NCBI GenBank assembly: GCA_022578965.1
Contig: MU400527.1
Coordinates: 186,001-250,000 of the forward strand
Length of the DNA stretch: 64,000 nucleotides
Source of the DNA: Xylaria sp. FL1777
Lineage: Eukaryota > Ascomycota > Sordariomycetes > Xylariales > Xylariaceae
Direction of reading: 5' to 3'
How positions within the stretch are numbered: the first letter of the stretch is position 1; each line of letters opens with the position of its first letter. A program made the translations under genes and the position numbers. This document shows, piece by piece, positions 49,501 through 61,440 of the stretch. The notes beneath the pieces are model-generated. The model did not search any database. It was given only the letters and a program-made list of their open reading frames with translations, and was not told the DNA's origin.

Positions 49501-52500
49501 ATTATAACACTTGGTTTTTAATACAAAAAAAAAGTAAAAAAGTTTAATTAATTAATTTAGCTATAAAAATAAACGTAGTTATTATATGCAATATTAATTT
49601 TTTTTAAAGCTATAATAAGTTTTTTAAAAAGTTTACAATATATAAAGTAATTTTTATAGTTAATTTATTTTTAAAATATAATTAAATATTACTTTTTATT
49701 TTTAGCTAAGCAATAACTGCTTTTTTTATACTAATAAGCTTTTTTTAAATAACTACTTTTTTATAAAAAATAACAAATTTAATAGCTTAATTTTTAAAAG
49801 TATTATTAAAGGTTTTATATAATATATTATTAATAAAATGTAAACCTTTTTTTAATAATGTAGTAATTAAAAAACTTATTACTAGGTATAATAATTATAA
49901 AGTTGCTTTAAAAATTAAGCAGTTTATATTAAAGCATTTTAAAAATCTTAATGTTATACTGCTTAATTTTAAGCTAGCTAAAATTATAGCTAGCATACTT
50001 AAAAGCAAATAAGCAAAACAAACAATTAAAATAATTAGCTATATATGTAGCATTAATAACAAAAGCTTAATAAAAACAAAAGTAATAAAAATTTTTAAGT
50101 AAAAAACTTATAAAAATATTACAAAAATATAGTTTTTTTTAAAAATAATAGTATATTATTAAATATAAATATAAAAATATATTATAATTGCAAAATTATT
50201 AACGGTTTTATTATAGAAAAATAAGCTGTTTTGCTTTAAAAAACCGCAAAAAAAAGCCATAAAAAAGCTTTAAAAAGCTATTATAATAGCTTTTATTTTT
50301 ATTACTTTTAATTATATAAAAAAACCTATTTAGCTAAAAATAAATGCTTTTAAAACTAGCTAAAGCGTTATTTTATACTAAAAAGTTAATAAAGCTATTA
50401 AACTAGCAAAATATAAGTTTAAAACATAAAAAAGCCCTAAAAAAAGATATAATGCTATAAAGCTAAAAAAGCTTACTATTATTAAAACTTTTTAAAAGTT
50501 ACAAAACTATTTTTATAAAATTACGTTTTATTTAGAAATTAATATAAAAGTTTTTATAATATAGCTAAATAATAGATTTTTAGCATTACTAAATGTTTAA
50601 TTAACAAAATAAATAGCATATATAAAAACTTTTAATTTTATATTTTATTATATACTAAAAAAAAAACATATAACTGCTAATAAGTTTTTTAAGAAACTTT
50701 TTAAACTATTAAATAAGTTAAATAATTATTAAAAAAAAAATATAAAAAATTTTATTAATTTTTAACTATATATAATAGCTATTACTATTACGTATAAAAA
50801 ATCAAGCGATTAATTAGTTAAAAGCTTAGTATACTAAAAAATAAAACCTTTGTTATACTTAAAAGAAAATTAAAGCAAAAAAAGCAAGCAAATTATTAAA
50901 TATTTTGTTTTTAAGCAAATTTTAAAAGAACTTATAACAAAAAAAAAGCAAAGTTACTTTAAAAAAAAAGCCTTTAAATTTTTTATTAATAAGTTTATTT
51001 TTTAAAGGAAAGCAAAGTTTAAAAAAATGCTAAAAAAAGTTATTAATAACAAAAAAACTTAAAAAGCTTTTATTAAAAAAAACCATAAAAAAATAACTTA
51101 TAAAAGCTAAATATTTATAACTTAATAAATAACTTAAAAATATTACTAAAAAGGCCTTTATTAAAATATTTATGTTATAATTATTAGTTGCTTTAATTGC
51201 TAAAAATCTGCAAATAGTAAAAAAACTAAAAAACACTGTTTTAATTACTTTTTAAATCTTTTGGTTTTTTAGGTTATAAATATATAAATTATGCTATTAA
51301 GCAACAAATTTAAAGCTATTATAAAAGTAAAATATAAAATAATAACTTATTTAAAAGCTAAACTTTTAAAACACGTAAATTTTCTAAGAATACTTAAATT
51401 TATTAAAAAAAAAATTATATTTTAACATAAAGTTCTTATAAAAATTAAGTATAATAATAGCTTTAAATTTAAAAAAAAAATAAAAAACGCAATAAATATT
51501 TTAAGCTATAAAATAAATTATAGTTTAGCTTATTATTTTTAAGCTTAAAGCTTTATTAAAAAAAGCTACAAACTAATAAAAAAAAGCCTTATATAAATAA
51601 TAAATAAAACTAAAAAAAATTAGCTAAAATACTTAAACTTAATAATATAAGCAGATTGCATTTTTATGCGCTATTATAGCTATAGCTTATATAAGCTAAT
51701 GTATAAAAAAATGCTAATTTTGCTAATAAAAAATGTAATACTAACATAAAAAGTAATTAAGTAGCAAAATATTACTTTTTATAAAAATTTTATTAAAGCT
51801 AAAGTTAAGCAGCTAAAATACTACAATTAAAATATTATAAAAGTTAAAGCAATTATAACTAAAAAAAGAAAATTAGCTATAAAAGCTAAATTTTAAAGAA
51901 ATGCTTATAAAATTAAGCAACTATTTAAAAAAGGCTTTTTTGTTTTTTTTTATAATATTATGCTTTTAATAAATAAGTTTAATAATAAAAAGCTGCTATA
52001 TAAATAGATTAGCTTTTATAAAGTTAAAAAAAATATTAATTATAAGCAATACTAATTAGTAAAACTAACTAGCAAAAAATTAAAAAAGTTGTTTTTTTTT
52101 AAAAAATTAAAGCAATTTATATAAAATAACTAAAAGTACTAAAAACTAAAAGATTTTAACTTTAATATATAAACTATTAGTACTATAGCTATTTATTAAA
52201 AACTAAACTAAAACAATAAAACCTTTAATAATTAAAGTTATAGCAATTAAACTGCAAAAAATAAAGAAAATATAATAAGTTATAAAAGTTTTTTAAGTTT
52301 ATAAAAGCTGCAGTATAACTTTTAGTACTTTAAATATTTTAAATGCTAAAAAATATAACAGCTTACTTTATTTTTTTAGCTATTATATTATAAAGCGCTT
52401 TAAAAAGTAATAACTAATAAAAGCTAAAGCAATAGAATTTTTTTTCTTTATTTTTTGTTTTTTTATTAATTGTTTTATTTCTTATTTTTATTAATTATAC

Positions 52501-55500
52501 AAGTTTATATAATTAAATTATAATGCATAAAACTATTTTTTTTTGCTTAAAACTAAGCGCGTTTTTTATAGCTTTTTTTTTATTAGTTTTACATTCGTTA
52601 GTTTTATAGTAGCTAGTTTATTAGCACTTTTTTTATTATTACACTAAAAATATAAGTTTTTATTTTATTTTAACGTTTTTTAAATAGCTAAGTAGCTTAG
52701 TTTTAGTATAAATTATTATTGCTTTTTTTTAAAAATGCATAAAAACAAAAAAAACAAAAATAAAAACTGCTTATTAGTTTTAATTACTTAAGTTTATTTT
52801 ACTATACTAACGTTTGCATATAAGTTTTTTTATTTTTAATTGCTTTATTACTTTTATTTAAAACTAAATAGCTTTTTTTGCTTTTAGTTTAAACTATTTA
52901 ATACTTAATAAAAACTTTAGAACTGCTAAAAAGCAAAAAACACTATTATTATACTTTAAAAAGTTACTAGTTTATATTTTACGTGCTTAAACTACTAGCA
53001 ATAATTTAAAGCTACTATTAAGCAATAATAAGCGTTTAATAAAACAATAAACGCTTAAGCAAAGTTTAAAGCAAGCTTAGCAAAAATAAAACCTTGCTAC
53101 AAAAAATTAAATAAAATTATTTAATTATATAAAGCTAGAAAAATAAAGACTAAAAAAAAAACGAAAAAAAATTTAACGATTTAATATTAATAATTTTTAT
53201 TTTGTATATTTTTGATTTTTTTGTTGCAAAAGTTTTATATATTCGTTTTTATAAATATTACAACTTAACTTTTTATATAATAACTATTTTTTTCTTATTT
53301 ATTACGCTTAAAAAGAAATTTACAAGCTATGCAATAAAAAAAAATAATTGCAAATTATATTAAAAAAAACATTACTATATAAGCAAATCGTTTAATTTTT
53401 TTATTTTATTTTATTTTATATAACTTATTTAATTTATTTTTTTAGTTATTTTTTTAAACATTTAAGCATTATGCTAATTTTTTAAGTAATATTAAATTAT
53501 TGCTTACTAATATTATACTTAATAAGCTAAGCAATAAAATTAGCTTAAAAAAAACATTTTAACTTGCGTTTTAATTTAATTTTTTTTTTAGTTAAGCAAA
53601 CAAGAGTATTTTTAGTTAAAACTATTTATTTTTTAAAGTTTTTAAGCGTAAGATTTTTTTTAACTGCTATAGTTACTATATTAGCTTTAAAATATTTAGC
53701 TATATTGCTTTTAAACTTATAAAATAAACAGTTTTATAACTAAATAATAAACGCGCAATTAGTACATATATTAAACTTTTATTTTAAAATAATATAGCAA
53801 AAAAAAAAAAAATAAAGCTTTATATACTTTTTGCTTTTAGCTATTATTAACAACTGTTTATAATACTTATAAAATATAATATTTTATATTTTAAATAGCT
53901 ATATAAACATAGCTATAAATTAGCAAAAATTATAAAAAATCTAATATATATATTTGCTTTAAAAACTGCTTTTAGTTGCTTTTATATATAATAAGCAAAA
54001 TTTTAAATACTTTTGCTTTTTTATTTAACTAAAGCTAGCTTAAATATGTTAATTTATATAATATATATAAAAAAAATCATAATTAACTTTTTATTAAACA
54101 TATTTACTGCTAGCGTTACTACTAAAAATTTTGATTTATAAATAGTTTAATGCTTAATTATATAAAACAAAAAAAGTTAGCTAAATAAAAAAAACAAGAT
54201 TTAAAAAAAAAAAAAGTATATATATTTTGCTACTTATTAGTAAACTTAATTTTTTAAATATTATAAGTATAACTGTTTATTAGCTAAGTAGTATTAATTT
54301 CTTAAATATTAATTAATTGTTATAATGCTTTTTAATTGTTAAAAACTTTATTAATAACAAAAAAATTATTTTTTAAGTGCTTAATTAAACAAGCATTAAT
54401 TATACTATTTAAAAATAAAAACTTTATAATAAAAATATAAAACTAAGCAATTTAAAGACTTAAGCACTAAAAAAAAAGATTATAAAAAAGATTTAAGCTT
54501 TAGAACTACTTAAAAAAAAACAGATTAAAAAAAAAAACAAGCTTTTCTTTTATATTTATTAAAGCTTAAGTTACTTATTTTGCTATTAGTAATAATAAAT
54601 GTTTAAAAAAAGTAAATTATAAGTATATTAAAAAAGAAATTAAAAAGTAATTACTTAATTAACTAAAACTACTTTATTTATTTATTTTTTAATTAATACT
54701 AATATAAACATATAAAAAATAATTATTATAAAAGCATTTAGCAATTAATAATTTATTTTAGCAATAAAATAATTAATTAATAAATTAAAAATAGTATAAT
54801 AAGTTTATAAAAAAAAAGTATGCTAGTTTAAAAATATATATTTTAGTTTTTTTTTTATTATATTTGCTTTATTAAACCTTTTATTTATATTTAACTTTGC
54901 TATTTTATTTACTTAATAAGTTTTAACTTTTTATATTTAGCATAAATATTTTTAGCATTTATATTTAAAAAATTTTATAATTATTAAAAAGTAATAACTT
55001 AAATTAGCAATTAAAAATATTAAACTATATATAGCAAGTAATATTAATATTAATACTTGCATTTTATATTTTTTATACTATTTGCTTTTATATTTTTAAC
55101 TTATATTAAAATTTCTAACTTGCTTATATTTTTTACTAAATTATAAAACATAGTAAAAGTATATATATGCTTAAATATTATTAAAAATTGTTTTTATTAT
55201 ATATATATGCTTTTAATTATTATATTTTTTATTTTTAAAAAAGTTATTAGTACTACAAATTAACCAAAAATAAAAGCATTTTTTTTTAAAAGTTTTATAA
55301 AGCTAATACTTAATACTAAAGCATATAAATAACTAGCACAAAAAATAGCAAACTTTAAAAAAAAAGCAAAAAAAAGAAAAAATAAGCATGTATATATAAA
55401 CTTAACTGCTAATTATAAAAAGCTTTTCTTTAAAAACTAGCAGCTTTTTAAAAATAGCCTTAAAAAAAAGCTAATAATTGTTAAAAATTTAAAGTATAAA

Positions 55501-57842
55501 AAATATTTAGCTTGCTAGCTTTTTTTATAAATTAAAAAATTAAATATAAAAAATGTTTAGCTAAAAAACATACTGCTTTTTTTAGTTAATGTTTTTTTAA
55601 AGTCTGTTTTAAAATTTTATTTTACATAAAAAAAAATAACCTTTATAAAAAGTTTGTTTTTTAAAAACTTAAAAAAAAGAAAAAAAGTAGTACTAAAAAA
55701 GCACTTTAGTTATATGTTCTTTAAAAATAACAAAACTTGCTAAAACTTATTTTTAAATTTAGTTTAACAAATATAAAAAAAAGCAATATACTTAATATAT
55801 AAAAAGTATTATAATAAAAAAGCGTTAAAATATTAGTAGTTTATATTATATGTAATCTTAATAAGAGTTTTTTATATTTTTAACCTGTTATTTAGTAAAA
55901 AAGCGCTTAATTTTTAAAAAAAAGCTTTTATAGCATATTTTACTACATAAAACCGCTTAATAAACATAAATAAAACATTACTTTATATGCTTAAACTAAA
56001 AACTAAATATCTAAAGGTATTTTTATAAGCTATAAACTAAATGTTAAGATTTATAACTATAAAAAGTTTTATAATATTAATATAGTATTTATTTAAGATT
56101 AAAAAACACTGCAAAAATAATAATTTTTGTTTTAATAAGTTTAATATTATGTTTATAAAAAATTTAATAGTTTTAGCAATAAAGCTAAAACTACATAAAA
56201 AATAAAAACCTGCAATACAAAAACTAAATATTTAGCAGTTATTATTTATAAAATCTTTAAAAAAACTGCTATTAAAAAAAGCTTTAAATAATTATTAAAA
56301 AAATAATAACATAAAACATTTTAATAAATTAAAGCTTTATAATAAATAAAAGCTAATTTATTGTTTTTTATTAAATAAAGTTTTAAAAATAATACATAAA
56401 AATAATAAAAAGCAATAGCTAAAAACTTTCTTTTTAAAACAATAAACAGCTGCTAAAAAAACCTACTAGTATAAATAAAAGTATTTAAATTACTAAAAAA
56501 GGCTTATTATTTATAGCTGCTATAAAAACTTTTATAAAATAAACACTATAAAATAAAAAATTAAGGCTATTTATATTATAAATATCTTTATAAAGCTAAA
56601 CACTAAAAAATAGCTAAATAAGCATAAAATAAAAGCTTTGCTAAATATATTATTTTAGCTATATATAAATAAAAAAACTAAAGCTTTAAAAATAAGTATT
56701 AAACTTAAATATAGTTAATTTATAAAAAATCTTTTTATAAACTAGCAAAATATAAAGTAAGCTATAATAATTGTTATAACTTTTTAAATAAAATATTTTA
56801 TAATAAAATATTGCTTAAATAATTATTAAATTACTATTTTTATTAATATTATTTTAAAAGTAGTATATATTTTAAACTTTAAACATGCTACTAATAAAAA
56901 TAACAAATAAGTTTTCTAAAAATTATAAAAGTATTAAACAATAAAGTACTTTAATATAAAAGTTATATTAAGCTATTTTATATTTTTTTATTTTTACTAG
57001 TATAATAACTATATATATAAATTTATTAAAGCTTTATATTTATATTATATGTTTTATAACTTAATAAGCTAATATTTAAAAAAAAGTATTAATAATTAAA
57101 AAAGTTATAAATAGCTTATTTAATTTTTAAAAGCAAACTTTAAAAAGCATTTTAGCTTTAAGTTATAAAAAGATTTATATTTATTACTTTTAATAAGCGC
57201 TAAGCTTTATTATTTTTTAAAAGAACTAAAAACAACTTTTTTTAGATTTAATAAGTTAGCTTTTTTATTATTAAGCGCTAAAAATATACAAAGTAAAAAA
57301 AAAACGCTAAAAAAAAAACTAAAAGTTAATTGTTTTGTTTTTTTAGTGCTTTTTACTTTAAAGCATAAAAAAAGTTCCTAGCAAAAAAAACTAATAATTA
57401 TACTAAAAAAGTTACATTATAAGCAATATAAAAACATTTTAATAATACAAAGTTATTTTGCTATAAAAACTCTTATAAATATTTTTTTTTTTAAGTATAA
57501 TAAGCTAAATATAAAACTTAGCTAAGCTTAATAGTTTAAAAAAAAAAAAGTATAAACTTTTTATAAGCGCTTTTATAAAAAAAACGCTAAGTATTTCTAA
57601 AAGCTTTTATTTATATATTTAAATATATAAAAAAGTTAAAACTAGTTTTAATAAAGCTATAATGTTTTTATAAGTACTAAAGCTTAAGCTACTTTTAAAC
57701 ATAACAAAAAAAATAAAAAAAAACTTATAAAACTAAATAAGCAAAAAAAAATAATATTAATTTTGTTTAAAAAACGCTAATAAAAATAAAAAACTATATA
57801 ATTATAAGTATTAAAATAAACTAAAAGTAGCTATATTTTAAT

Positions 57843-57851
57843 AAAAAAAAA
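57843..57851 (+). other. Putative polypurine tract
   Basis: Nine A bases ending one base before the right LTR, consistent with a polypurine tract whose G bases became A. Adenine runs are common throughout the element, so this is weak alone. Confidence 0.35.
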
Positions 57852-57852
57852 T

Positions 57853-58156
57853 TAAAATAAAATAAAATAGCTAAATAAGCTAACTAGCTAGTTAAAATAA
57901 GTTTAGGTTAAATTATATAGTAAAAATAAAAGTATAAGTATTGCGCTAAATTTCAAAGTATAGACTTAATAATTATGTTTAATATTATAAAAATTAGCTA
58001 TAGTTGCTTTATTTGTATTGTTAAATAGCCTTTTAATTAATCGTTTAATTCTTTAATTCATATATGGCCTAATTGCTTAAATACGTAAGTTATAACTTAT
58101 CTCCTTGCAATTGAAGTGTTGTAGTAAATCTTGCGCGATCACACTGCTCCATTTCA
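57853..58156 (+). repeat. Right LTR (304 bp)
   Basis: Ungapped partner of the left LTR. Here the first ~170 bases are mutated (TAAAATAAAATAAAATAGC at the start) and the last ~130 bases keep G and C, ending CTCCATTTCA. This is the mirror image of the left copy. Confidence 0.92.
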
Positions 58157-58166
58157 CTACCAACAG

Positions 58167-60476
58167 TTTTTATGTAAGTAAAACATCACTTTCTCTTTTA
58201 CATACACTTAGGCAGACTAATGGTCTTCTGTCCTATCACCTAACTGCTTATGACTTGACCTTAAACCTCAATAGTTATGGTCGCTGACATTCGCTGACGG
58301 ATAACCAAACAGCCAAGACGCCATCCAATTCCCAGACCTCATCCATGCCGTAAAACCCGTGAGTAGTTCTTAGAATCATTGTTTCTATTGCGGCCACTTT
58401 TGCCGCACAATGGCTCCTTTTCAGGTCATGCTTATGATTTAGAAGCTTTCAACGACTTTGAAACCCTTCAGATCACTCTCAAATAGCAATTACTAACCCA
58501 GTGGTGTAGAGTCCCGATAGTGAGATCCCACAAGCGGCCACTGCTCATGACTCAGCATGGGACTTTTTCTCCCAACAGCCGAGTGCTCTTCACACGCTGT
58601 TCTGGGCAATGGCCGGGTATGGCATCCCGCGAAGTTACCGCCACATGGTAGGTCTAGCCAACCTCTTGGTCTGTTATATGCAACTAACCAATTGTTTAGG
58701 ATGGCTTTGGCATCCACACTTATCGCCTAGTCACCGATGATGGTGATTCGAAGCTTGTCAAATGGCACTGGAAGACGAAACAGGGCAGGGCTAGTCTCTA
58801 CTGGGAGGAGGCTCAGGCACTTGCTGGCAAAAATGCTGATGCTCATCGTGGCGATTTGTTCGACGCCATTTCTTCCAGCAACTTTCCAGAATGGGAGTTG
58901 GCTGTCCAGATCATTGACGAGGATCAGGCACTTGCGTTCGGCTTTGATGTGCTGGACCCGACCAAGATCATTCCAGAAGAGCTTGCGCCATTGCAGAAGC
59001 TTGGTGTGATGAAGCTAGACAAGAACCCAACGAACTACTTCGCTGAAACTGAACAGGTTATGGTGAGTTCTCTCGTTTATACATCGATATTGCATAGGAC
59101 TCTTTGAGGAGTAGACAGTGGACACGGAGATTAGTCCAGGGGAGCTCAACAGTCGTTGCACGTACGGATTACTTCTGCGTAGTCCCGTACATGTTGGATC
59201 GAGAGATAGAGAGCAGTGCTACTTCCTGGCCATGCACTCATGTAAGACCTTTTTTATGTTGAGAGCTCTGACTAACACGAATATGTAGTTTCAACCAGGA
59301 CACATCGTAAGAGGTATTGACTTCACCGAAGACCCGCTACTACAAGGTCGCATTTTCTCATACCTCGACACGCAAATCAACCGACATGGCGGTCCCAACT
59401 TTGAGCAACTCCCTATCAACCGACCTGTAATCCCCATCCACAACAACAACCGCGATGGTGCTGGTCAGAATCTCATCCACAAGAACACTGCCGCATGTAA
59501 GTAATAGCTATTGCTTCCAATTTCGGAATTACCGAAGGGTAATGAGCTAAGCTAACATGCTATCCAAGACTCACCAAACACGCTGAACGGTGGATTCCCA
59601 CAGCAAGCCAACCAGACCGTCGGACGCGGGTTCTTCACGGCGCCCTCGCGCACCGTGACCGGCAACCTTGTTCGTGGCTTGTCCTCGACGTTCAACGACC
59701 ACTGGTCACAGCCACGGTTATTCTACAACTCTCTGGAACCCGTCGAGCAACAATTCCTGATCAACGCCATCCGCTTCGAGACAAGCCATCTCGAGTCCGA
59801 CACGGTCAAGCAGAACGTCCTGAACCAGCTGAACAAGATCAGCAACGACGTCGCCGCGCGCGTGGCCACAGCCCTAGGCATCCAGGCCCCGGCGCCCGAC
59901 CCGAAGTACTACCACGACAACACGACGGCCGGGCTCTCCATCACCAAGGACAAGCTGCCCAGCGTAGCCACGCTGAAGGTCGGCATCCTCGCCAGCATCG
60001 CCAACAACGCCACCCAGACCCTGGACCAGGCGAAGGGGCTCAAGGAGCGGCTGGCGGCCGACGGCGTGATCGCGACCGTCGTGGCCGAGCGCCTGACCGC
60101 CGGCGTGGACAAGACGTACTCGGCCGCGGACGCCACCGACTTCGACGCCGTGGTGGTGGCGGCCGGCGCCGACGCGGCCGGCCTCTTCAGCCTCACCCCC
60201 GGGTCGCCGCTCTATCCGCCCATGCGGCCCCTGCAGATCGTCGCCAGCGCCTACGTCTTCGGCAAGCCGGTGGCGTACTTCGGCGGGTCCTCGCCGAGCC
60301 AGATGCTGCAGGCCGCGGGCCTCGCCGCGGGGAATAGCAACAGCACCAGTGCCAGTGCCAGTGCCAGTGCCAGCGCCGGCGTCTTCGTCGGCACCGACCT
60401 CGACCAGATCGTGTCGTCCATCGAGGACGGGCTGAAGACGTTCAAGTTCACCAGCCGCTTCCCGCTGGATTCTTGA
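58167..60476 (+). CDS. Large-subunit secreted catalase, 3' portion (gene split by retrotransposon)
   Basis: Exons 58167-58173, 58313-58358, 58510-58647, 58700-59062, 59289-59496 and 59569-60476. The 7-nt exon TTTTTAT completes FFI, and the next exon continues [15 protein letters not shown]. The core barrel shows [16 protein letters not shown] and [20 protein letters not shown]. The heme-ligand Tyr388 lies in [27 protein letters not shown]. After about residue 570 comes the flavodoxin/DJ-1-like C-terminal domain of large catalases ([12 protein letters not shown]). It contains a simple [10 protein letters not shown] run encoded by a short tandem repeat near 60,345-60,373. The enzyme dismutates hydrogen peroxide outside the cell or in the wall. 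All downstream introns and the stop are intact and uncorrupted. No nearby promoter for independent expression is evident, so a truncated or absent product is likely. Confidence 0.85.
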
Positions 60477-61440
60477 AAAGGTATTAGTCGAGGGTGGGAT
60501 CTGGATAGGTGGGGGGTGTGGGGGGTGGCGCCTTCGTGATTGGTGTTGAGGAAGTGATTTATGGATAGTGTTTTTTTCTTCGTTGCATATATAATTCTCT
60601 TTTCTCTCCCGACGCAAGTCTTTAGGGCTTTATATAGATGGCCTCTTACAGACAGACAATAACACACAATAAGATAAAAATTCTTGGTTCCCTTGCATGT
60701 GGATGGTGTTTGGTAGGAATAAATCAGAGTTTTACGATGTGTGTTTGTATTGGCCATGTCCATAATGGTCGAATCCATACCTCTAACACGTTGATACCGG
60801 TGGCCATGAGGCAACAAAACCGCACTCGGATGTGCACGAGGCCATATTGATAAAGCATGTTAATATACCGACCGGTAAGCCTCTGTACATACTTGCCTCA
60901 TCTTCCTGGTTCGTTATTTCTTTTGCTACCTATTTTTAGCAGTTTCTTAAAAAAGAAAAAGCATCGTGTAGCGTAGGAAGCAGGACACGAAAAATAGAAA
61001 AAGAAAAAGCAAACAAGACAGTTCATTATCAAGTAGACCTGACGCCAGGTGTGCGAGGATGCATAGGGTTAAGAAAGAGACCTGAATCATCAGGGAAGCT
61101 CGGCTGAACAGCAAATCGCATTATTTAACTTGCTTTTGAAAGAGGCGCGAAAAGTTCTCGCGTAGATGAAACATATCGTGTAGAGGGTGAATTTACTATG
61201 TCTTGGATAACTAGGCATAAGTGCACCTCACTGGCGTAACTTAAACACTTTAGTCATGAGTGTTGAAGCCGCTAGAGCAGCAGATATCACAACCCTCTCT
61301 TACACATTATAGGCCTAATTCGGTCGACTTGTACGCTTTTATGCGTCCCCGAACACCTCCAAATTGCTCATCATTCGAAACGCCCCTAATCCCGACCCGT
61401 GAGTTTCAGTGCCTTGATCATGCACGCATGAACAGATGTA
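60477..61440. other. Intergenic region between converging catalase and PAF1
   Basis: Holds both 3' untranslated regions. G-rich (GGTGGGGGGTGTGGGGGGTGG) near 60,509-60,529, otherwise featureless. Confidence 0.45.

Larger units (their letters stand above)
43197..58156 (+). mobile_element. 14,960-bp RIP-mutated LTR retrotransposon inserted in the catalase intron
   Basis: Direct 304-bp LTRs lie at 43197-43500 and 57853-58156 and begin and end TG...CA in their undamaged copies. They are flanked by CTAC (43193-43196 and 58157-58160) as target duplication. A TGGTGTTCTT primer-binding-like site follows the left LTR and an A-run precedes the right LTR, suggesting plus orientation. The interior is close to nine-tenths A+T by eye and has no frame above 75 codons, so no gag, protease, reverse transcriptase or integrase motif can be read. 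Copia versus gypsy class therefore stays open. All hand-counted LTR differences are transitions, as expected of RIP. The length is great for such short LTRs and may include extra cargo or a nested insertion. The element is certainly dead as a coding unit. Confidence 0.9.

Noticed and set aside
51030..51236. 68-codon frame inside the AT-rich element
   Set aside because: Phe/Leu/Ile/Asn-only composition follows from A+T saturation; no retroelement motif.
42944..58166. One single intron spanning the whole insertion with only the 7-nt exon after it
   Set aside because: It shifts the reading frame and destroys VFFIQ. The internal TACTAAT, ATTATAG and GTAAGT signals argue for two introns.
43077..58182. 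TGTAAGTAAA present on both sides of the insertion, as a 10-bp target duplication
   Set aside because: These are two splice donors. The true LTR ends, fixed by the ungapped 304-bp alignment and TG...CA, lie further in and are flanked by CTAC.
58105..58287. 60-codon frame at the right LTR edge
   Set aside because: It runs from the LTR into catalase intron sequence and has no motif; a chance frame in less mutated DNA.
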